Shown in pieces: positions 57,741 to 64,000 of a stretch of DNA of 64,000 nt. The notes beneath the pieces were generated by a model that saw only the letters and a list, made by a program, of their open reading frames with translations, had not been told where the DNA came from and did no database searches. A program made the translations under genes and the position numbers. Numbering within the stretch: the stretch's first letter is position 1; each line of letters opens with the position of its first letter. Origin of the DNA: Primulina eburnea (lineage: Eukaryota > Streptophyta > Magnoliopsida > Lamiales > Gesneriaceae); NCBI RefSeq assembly GCF_022965805.1, contig NC_133116.1:8936101-9000100 (forward strand). Direction: 5' to 3'.

Positions 57741-58246
57741 GTGCATTCTATCCAACAGGTGCACATGGTGGAAGGTGATGAGCAGGAAGAAGTATGCGTC
57801 TTACCCGGACAGCCCATGAAGACAACGAAAATAGCCCGGGATCTTGAGCCAGCCACCCGGGCTCAACTGCTACAGTGCCTAGAGAAGAATGCGGACATCT
57901 TCGCATGGTCTTCATCAGAGTTGGTAGGGGTCTCCCCTCACGTGGCGGAACACCGGTTAAACATCATCCCGGGCTCCCGGGTGGTAAAGCAGAGAAAGAG
58001 ACACTTTGGTCCCGAAAAGGACAAGGTGATTGCTGGCCACGTGGAAGAGCTATTGAAAGCCGGACAGATCAGAGAGGTACAGTTTCCCACCTGGTTATCC
58101 AACGTAGTCTTGGTTCCCAAGTCAGCCGGCAAGTGGCGGATGTGTGTTGACTTCAGGGATCTGAATAAAGCTTGCCCAAGGGACTGCTACCCCCTTCCCC
58201 GGATTGATCAGCTGGTGGACTCGACATCAGGGTATGAGTTGTTATG
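57741..58246 (+). pseudogene. Tat-like reverse transcriptase, N-terminal part
   Basis: RT N-terminus: NADIFAWSSSELVGVSP, HRLNIIPGSRVVKQRKR, LSNVVLVPKSAGKWRMCVDF, LNKACPRDCYPLPRIDQLVD. It is cut just before the first catalytic-Asp region by the LTR starting at 58247. Confidence 0.9.
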
Positions 58247-60048
58247 TGTAACATCCCGAAAATTTAAAAGTCCACGTGAACCACATGCATGTAAATTATT
58301 AAATTTCTTTGGTATTTTATAAATTCTTTTTAAAACATAAAATGAATTTTTATTTTATTAAATTGTGTTTAATTATTTTTATGCATTTTATGCATTTTAT
58401 GCATTATTATTGCATGATAGGATTTAATTCATGAAATTTAAAAGTTCATGCACTATGATTTTTAAGTTTCATTTCACGCTCGAATGAGGAGCGGAGACGG
58501 GGAAATTTTCAAGAAAATTATTTTAATTACGCGATTAATTTTTATTAATTAATATAAGATATTTTAAAGGTATTTTTCAATAATTGAGATTTATTGGGTA
58601 TTTTTACCCGCATGATTTTATTTTACCCGGTAAGCAAATTTTAGCGAATCGGGGAACTTTTGAAGGTTCCGTTAATATTTTCAAAAACTTTCTAACACGA
58701 AATATTTTTCGGGAGTGTGTTTGGATTTAATGGACCTATTTTTAAGTTTATTGGGCTTAAACTATTTTAATTTCTTTTAATTTAAAATAAAGACCCATTA
58801 AACTAATTGTTAACTATTTTAAATAATTCCTATTTGACCCTACACCCATTATCACCATCCCCTAACAGCCGACACCTTCATTCAGAATTCATTATCTTCA
58901 GTTTCAGAATTCAGTAGCTGAAGGTTTCGGTCCTCTCTTGGTTTGCAAAAGAAAAACTTCTCCCGGGTTCCTTCTATTCGTTCTTGCTCTCCAAACATCT
59001 AAGGCACGCATTGTACTTTCGTTTCTGCATCACATACGTCATATAAATGCTGTTTTGTGTGATTCATGTGCTTAACATTCGGTCCATGCAATATTTTTCA
59101 GATCATGGTTTGGTTAGTATGGTTTTTGAGTAAATCTTTGCATCTCTCACGTTTTTCATGATTTGTTGCAAAGGGGCTGCCGATTTTATGTTGCTTAGGG
59201 GCTGAAGACGTTTATGATGAAGGGAGCTATGTGCTGGAGTCGAATCTTGGGTGGTTTAGGTGAGAAGGTAGGAGAACCGATGGGTTTCACTTGGTCGCGC
59301 GGGTTGATTGTGGCTACATCGAAGGATTTGAGCGAGCCGGCGGTGCGAGAGACACTTATAGCCTTGGACCAGACCTTGGTGGGGCTGAGTCAGGGTCTAG
59401 GATGTCTCAGACACAGCTGGACGTGACCGTGAACCCGATCGAGCAAGTGGGAAGGATTTTGAACGAGTTTCGGGTGAGCTTCGAGTGTGGGTGTGTTGCA
59501 GCGTGCAAGGGCTGAATTCATGGGATGGTTCAGTCCATAAGGGTCCTAGGGTGGTCTAGAATAGGTTGGTTAGGTGCTGGTCCGAGTGGTCTCGAGCTAG
59601 GATCGATAATTTGCAAGTTTGGTCCATTGAGGTTTGAAGTTGTAGTATGCTGGAAATTCCAGCTGCTCGTGGCCTCCTTCTCGTGTGTTTTAGTGGGCTG
59701 GAAAATGTGGTTTAGGGGCTGGTAAAATGTAATTTAGGCATGGTTTAAGTTTGAGAAAATTTGGTTAATGTTAGGATCGATTAGGGGGGTAATCGTTGAG
59801 CTACAATAGCTCGGTTCTTGAAATATTGAACACCGATGAATTAAATCGAGTTTGGTTAAAAACCAAGCGGAAGATACTCGAAATAATCTTTCGTAGAAAC
59901 CGATTAAATCTTTTATAAACCATTTAAAATATATGCACGTTGAATGAGTTAAAATATTTTCGGTTGAAGCATTTTATCAAACACTTGGTATGCAATATTT
60001 TGATATTTGAAGAAGACATAAAATGCTTCAACAATGCATCTTTAAAAC
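58247..60048 (+). repeat. partial LTR of another gypsy-type element (TGTAACATCCCG family)
   Basis: Begins TGTAACATCCCGAAAATTT inside the Tat-like RT (left flank TTATG). The first ~40 bp resemble the LARD LTR start (TGTGATGTCTCGAAAATT), so the families are related. It runs 1802 bp and is interrupted at 60049 by the gag-only element; the rest should lie right of the window. Short open frames at 59214-59725 have no recognisable content. Confidence 0.75.
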
Positions 60049-61491
60049 TGTAGTAGCCCGAATTCCAAATTGGGTAATTAACGAGTAATGGTGATTAAGA
60101 AGGTTTAAGGTGTAATTTTGACCGAGTCATGATCGGACGGACCGAAGAGGGTTCGGAAGCACCGAAGAGTTCGGACGATCCGAAGTGTAGTTCGGTGGAT
60201 CCGATCATAGGTGTCAAGTGTTGATCGACACGTCATTTTTCCATGCATGTTCGGACGGTCCGAAGTGTATAATCGGAGGATCCGATCATGAGCTGTCAAG
60301 AGCCAATGGACACGTAGCGTTCGGACGTTCCGAAGTGTTGTTCGGAGGATCCGAACATGGCCTATAAATAGTGCTCGGATTTCTCATTTTTGACTTGCCA
60401 ATTTCTTGAGTTTTCTCTCATTTTGAAGAGTTTGGAAGGTTTCTAGGGTTAGTTGTTGGTCGAGCGATAGCCAAGAGCTGCCAGGAGTAGTAGCGTAGCG
60501 GCGCCTGAGTTTCAAGGCAATCGACATCAAAGGGCTGTCGACGGACGAAGGTAAACCCTAAACCTTTGGTAGTACTAGGGAGTACTGGTTTTGCTAGTCG
60601 AGCATGGTAGTATTGATTGAGTATGCTTTTGATGCGTAGGCTTGTTCTAGACCTGATTAGCGGTGTTGCGTAAGGCTAGGCTTGCTGTGATAGAGGTACG
60701 AAAGTACTATCCGAGATATCCTGGTTGAGTATACATTCTTATATGTGTTGCATGATTATGTGGTGCATTGATATATGTCATATGATGCATGCTATTATGT
60801 CACGTTTATTACTGCACGTTGCATTTCATGTTGAGCCGTATCTCCTTCGAGATAGCCTTTACTGTTGAGCTGTATCTCTTTCGAGATAAGCTATATCTTG
60901 GGGCCGCTCAGCCCTGTCTTGTGGACGCATGGACACCGAGAGTACACAGTGGCCGACGGGTCGGGAGGGCTTCGGTGGTCCGGGACATTTTAGGTCCACG
61001 TCTGTCTTGTAGTGGATGCAGTGACCCAGAGGTGTACCGCGCGGCACTATCCACTTGGCGCCTCTAGACTGAGCATTGTTGAGATCCTTTTGTGACTCCT
61101 GTTTCTTGACTACCCCGGTATCATGATCATAGCATGTGCATTTCATATAGGTCTGTATACTCATACTTTTGTACTGGGCGTTCTTATCGCTCACGTCCTC
61201 GGTTTTGTTTATTCTTGGACACCCCATTCCCACGGGGCAGGCCTCAGGTTGGACAGCTCAGGAGGAGCAGGAGGAGGACGTTGAGTAGCTGGTTGGTTTA
61301 GTTTATCGGTATTGTTTTGATTCGATATGGTTGTATTGGGTATTTTTATTTTGAGTTATTCTAGACTTCAATTGGGTTGTATAACCATTATTTTTGTTGA
61401 CTATTTCCGCTGTTATCTCTGATTATTGTTAATTAGGTTAATTGCATGCTTAGTTCTTGCCTAGTAGGTGATTCTGGAACGGGTCACTACA
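60049..61491 (+). repeat. 5' LTR of the gag-only element
   Basis: 1443 bp, TGTAGTAGCCCG to GGTCACTACA, including TATAAATAG near 60364 and the upstream palindrome array. Confidence 0.95.
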
Positions 61492-61495
61492 TTTA

Positions 61496-61507
61496 TGGTA
61501 TCAGAGC
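61496..61507 (+). promoter_or_regulatory. primer-binding site of the gag-only element
   Basis: TGGTATCAGAGC, four bases after the LTR, as in the intact element. Confidence 0.95.
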
Positions 61508-61590
61508 ATGCATACGATTTTGGGATATAGATTTCTGTTTTGGGATTTCCGTTGACCAATTTACTAGTTTCCCCATTCTATGTTGTAGCG

Positions 61591-62621
61591 ATGGCTGACC
61601 ACTTTGGTGACGGGAGTAGTCAGGGGAGTGTAGGTCGATGGGGGATCAGGACGATAGTAGGCGTCATCGTAACCGTGAACATCGTCATCGTCGGGATGGT
61701 CCTAGGCGTTTTGATTTGCATCGTTTCATTCAGATGGGGCCTAAGCCTTTAGTTGGCGGTGAAACTCCCGATGATGCGGAGGATTGGTTAGAGCGCATGG
61801 AGAGTTGTTTCCGTGCATTCCAGTGCACCGATGAGCAGAAGATGGAGACCCTTAGTTTTCTTCTCGAGGGCCGTGCTCGCAAGTGGTGGCGATCGACTTC
61901 TGCGCCGATAGTCCAGTCCCAGGGTAGAGCGACTTGGGCCGATTTCCGTGCAGCGTTCATGCAGCTGTACTTTCCTCCAGCCCTTCGCCAGGCCAAGACG
62001 ATTGAGCTCCTGAACCTTAAGCAGGGGAGTATGTCTGTTGATGAGTATCAGCAGAAATTCTTCGAGTTGTTACCCTTTGCGCCTCATATCAGTGGCAGTT
62101 CTGAAGCCAAGTATGATCATTTCCTCCAGGGCCTTAACCAGGAGATCTTTGATCGAGTCACTGTCTGTGATAATCCTACTTCTTATGATGGGTTAGTGAA
62201 CCGGTGTCGTCAAGCAGAGATCAGTCTCCAGCGTGGTAGGGCTATTCTTTCTTCTAGACCTCCGAGTGTTTTGAGCCCTCGACCTCAGTCTTTCAAGAAA
62301 TCTGGTTCTTCTTCTTCTGGATCTGGATCAAGGTCTAGCGGTGTTGTTCGCTTTGGTGAGAAGAAGGATTCTTGTGCGCATTGTGGGAAGAACCATCCAT
62401 CGGAGCAATGCCGATTAGCAGCAGGAGCTTGTTTTCAGTGCGGAGAGATGGGTCATCTCAAGAAGAATTGTCCTCAGCTGCGAGGTGGAGCAGGATCTGG
62501 TTCTGGATCCCAGACTACTGTTCAGCAGAGGAGACAGGGTCAGGCAGTGGGTAGTTCGAATCTTCGACCTTGTGCCCAAGGTCAGGTTTTTGCGCTGAAC
62601 CAGGATCAGCCTGGGATGTAA
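61591..62621 (+). pseudogene. gypsy Gag of the pol-less element, early frameshift
   Basis: Very similar to residues 1-340 of the intact element. From the ATG at 61591 the frame is lost after ~15 codons by a one-base deletion near 61636. An ATG at 61638 (MGDQDDSRRH) restores the Gag frame and would give a 327-residue Gag lacking only the first residues, so Gag could still be made by internal initiation. The Gag core and both zinc knuckles (CAHC...; [14 protein letters not shown]) are intact. It ends NQDQPGM and a stop at the deletion junction, 17 codons before the protease motif region would begin. Confidence 0.85.
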
Positions 62622-62710
62622 TTGTTATACAGTTGTAATGAAGAATATTTGCAGTGTATTACAATGGTGTTTCATTCTCTTGCCTAGATTTCGAGGACGA
62701 AATCTTTTTA

Positions 62711-62722
62711 AGGGGGGAAGAA
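62711..62722 (+). promoter_or_regulatory. polypurine tract of the gag-only element
   Basis: AGGGGGGAAGAA directly before the 3' LTR. Confidence 0.88.
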
Positions 62723-64000
62723 TGTAGTAGCCCGAATTCCAAATTGGGTAATTAACGGAGTAATGGTGATTAAGAAGGTTTAAGGTGTAATTTTGACCGA
62801 GTCATGATCGGACGGACCGAAGAGGGTTCGGAAGCACCGAAGAGTTCGGACGATCCGAAGTGTAGTTCGGTGGATCCGATCATAGGTGTCAAGTGTTGAT
62901 CGACACGTCATTTTTCCATGCATGTTCGGACGGTCCGAAGTGTATAATCGGAGGATCCGATCATGAGCTGTCAAGAGCCAATGGACACGTAGCGTTCGGA
63001 CGTTCCGAAGTGTTGTTCGGAGGATCCGAACATGGCCTATAAATAGTGCTCGGATTTCTCATTTTTGACTTGCCAATTTCTTGAGTTTTCTCTCATTTTG
63101 AAGAGTTTGGAAGGTTTCTAGGGTTAGTTGTTGGTCGAGCGATAGCCAAGAGCTGCCAGGAGTAGTAGCGTAGCGGCGCCTGAGTTTCAAGGCAATCGAC
63201 ATCAAAGGGCTGTCGACGGACGAAGGTAAACCCTAAACCTTTGGTAGTACTAGGGAGTACTGGTTTTGCTAGTCGAGCATGGTAGTATTGATTGAGTATG
63301 CTTTTGATGCGTAGGCTTATTCTAGACCTGATTAGCGGTGTTGCGTAAGGCTAGGCTTGCTGTGATAGAGGTACGAAAGTACTATCCGAGATATCCTGGT
63401 TGAGTATACATTCTTATATGTGTTGCATGATTATGTGGTGCATTGATATATGTCATATGATGCATGCTATTATGTCACGTTTATTACTGCACGTTGCATT
63501 TCATGTTGAGCCGTATCTCCTTCGAGATAGCCTTTACTGTTGAGCTGTATCTCTTTCGAGATAAGCTATATCTTGGGGCCGCTCAGCCCTGTCTTGTGGA
63601 CGCATGGACACCGAGAGTACACAGTGGCCGACGGGTCGGGAGGGCTTCGGTGGTCCGGGACATTTTAGGTCCACGTCTGTCTTGTAGTGGATGCAGTGAC
63701 CCAGAGTTGTACCGCGCGGCACTATCCACTTGGCGCCTCTAGACTGAGCATTGTTGAGATCCTTTTGTGACTCCTGTTTCTTGACTACCCCGGTATCATG
63801 ATCATAGCATGTGCATTTCATATAGGTCTGTATACTCATACTTTTGTACTGGGCGTTCTTATCGCTCACGTCCTCGGTTTTGTTTATTCTTGGACACCCC
63901 ATTCCCACGGGGCAGGCCTCAGGTTGGACAGCTCAGGAGGAGCAGGAGGAGGACGTTGAGTAGCTGGTTGGTTTAGTTTATCGGTATTGTTTTGATTCGA
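62723..64000 (+). repeat. 3' LTR of the gag-only element, truncated by window edge
   Basis: 1278 bp present of about 1443 expected; near-identical to 60049-61326. Confidence 0.95.

Larger units (their letters stand above)
53410..58246 (+). mobile_element. Tat-like Ty3/gypsy retrotransposon, decayed and interrupted
   Basis: A 5' LTR (about 53410-54261, start uncertain), PBS TTGGCGCCGTCTGTGG (54265-54280, the type used by Tat/Retand-like elements), then gag, protease and the start of RT. Gag is split by a solo LTR at 54914-56363; RT is cut at 58247 by another LTR. The composition (CCCGGG-rich) is unlike the flanks. Several frameshifts and stops show age. The remaining pol presumably lies beyond 64000. 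Confidence 0.85.
60049..64000 (+). mobile_element. gag-only, pol-less gypsy derivative, runs off the window
   Basis: 5' LTR 60049-61491, PBS 61496-61507, gag (61591-62621), a short 3' untranslated piece, purine tract and 3' LTR from 62723, truncated by the window after 1278 bp. All of protease, RT, RNase H and integrase is missing: gag runs directly into sequence matching the 3' end of the intact 40391 element (TTTCGAGGACGAAATC). The LTRs appear to differ at only about two positions over the visible length, so it moved very recently. The left flank is AAAAC, predicting AAAAC beyond the right LTR. Confidence 0.92.

Noticed and set aside
59214..59725. Small open frames in 58247-60048 as a host gene.
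   Set aside because: They overlap each other, have no recognisable domain, and lie in an LTR.
1..64000. CRISPR arrays, bacterial operons or organellar insertions.
   Set aside because: Repeats are all explained by transposable elements and microsatellites, the cellular genes have plant-type introns, and I saw no plastid or mitochondrial gene.

Overview
The window is nuclear DNA from a flowering plant, almost certainly a eudicot. It is AT-rich and intron-bearing, with plant receptor-kinase and HAD-phosphatase genes on the left and dense plant LTR retrotransposons on the right (Ty1/copia, chromodomain Ty3/gypsy, Tat-like Ty3/gypsy and a Cassandra TRIM). I suspect an asterid, perhaps Lamiales, because the dispersed GTGAGAC-type MITE looks familiar from that group, but nothing here proves it.

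Layout. 1-4915: the 3' part of a decayed copia element (copia A) and its 3' LTR. 5272-5781: a 510-bp inverted-repeat element with a GC-rich core. 6410-13393: an LRK10-like receptor kinase locus with one transmembrane/kinase module (exons at 11973, 12089 and 12438) and two upstream extracellular-domain exons (6410-7163 and 11156-11786). Both end in the same splice phase, so either could be the first exon. 15747-16344: a small gene for a 119-residue, probably coiled-coil protein. 16843-18667, minus strand: a seven-exon HAD-family phosphatase of the pyrimidine 5'-nucleotidase type. A ~182-bp MITE family with 9-bp target duplications is scattered through the intergenic and intron DNA.

21808-50386 is one old copia element (copia B) broken up by later insertions. 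They are a minus-strand non-autonomous gypsy-type LARD (22281-38393) with 3.26-kb LTRs and a partial tandem copy of its internal region; a FAR1-type MULE (26699-31843) that landed in a TA microsatellite inside one LARD LTR and carries an opposite-strand Cauli_VI (RNase H1 N-terminal/viroplasmin) exon; a complete Cassandra TRIM with 5S rRNA-derived LTRs (38398-39260); and an apparently intact chromodomain gypsy element (40391-47940) with a perfect 5-bp duplication, near-identical LTRs and one 1472-codon gag-pol frame.

51620-52410 is a non-autonomous hAT element with a perfect 8-bp duplication. From about 53410 to the right edge lies a second nest: a decayed Tat-like gypsy element interrupted by a solo LTR (54914-56363) and by a different LTR (58247-60048). 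That LTR is itself interrupted by a gag-only, pol-less derivative (60049 to beyond 64000) whose LTRs belong to the same family as the intact 40391 element.

The three cellular genes look independent of each other. The transposable elements are related by nesting and by possible trans-mobilisation: the intact gypsy element is a plausible enzyme source for the gag-only derivative. Exon boundaries were inferred by eye from GT/AG signals, reading phase and family similarity, without transcript evidence.
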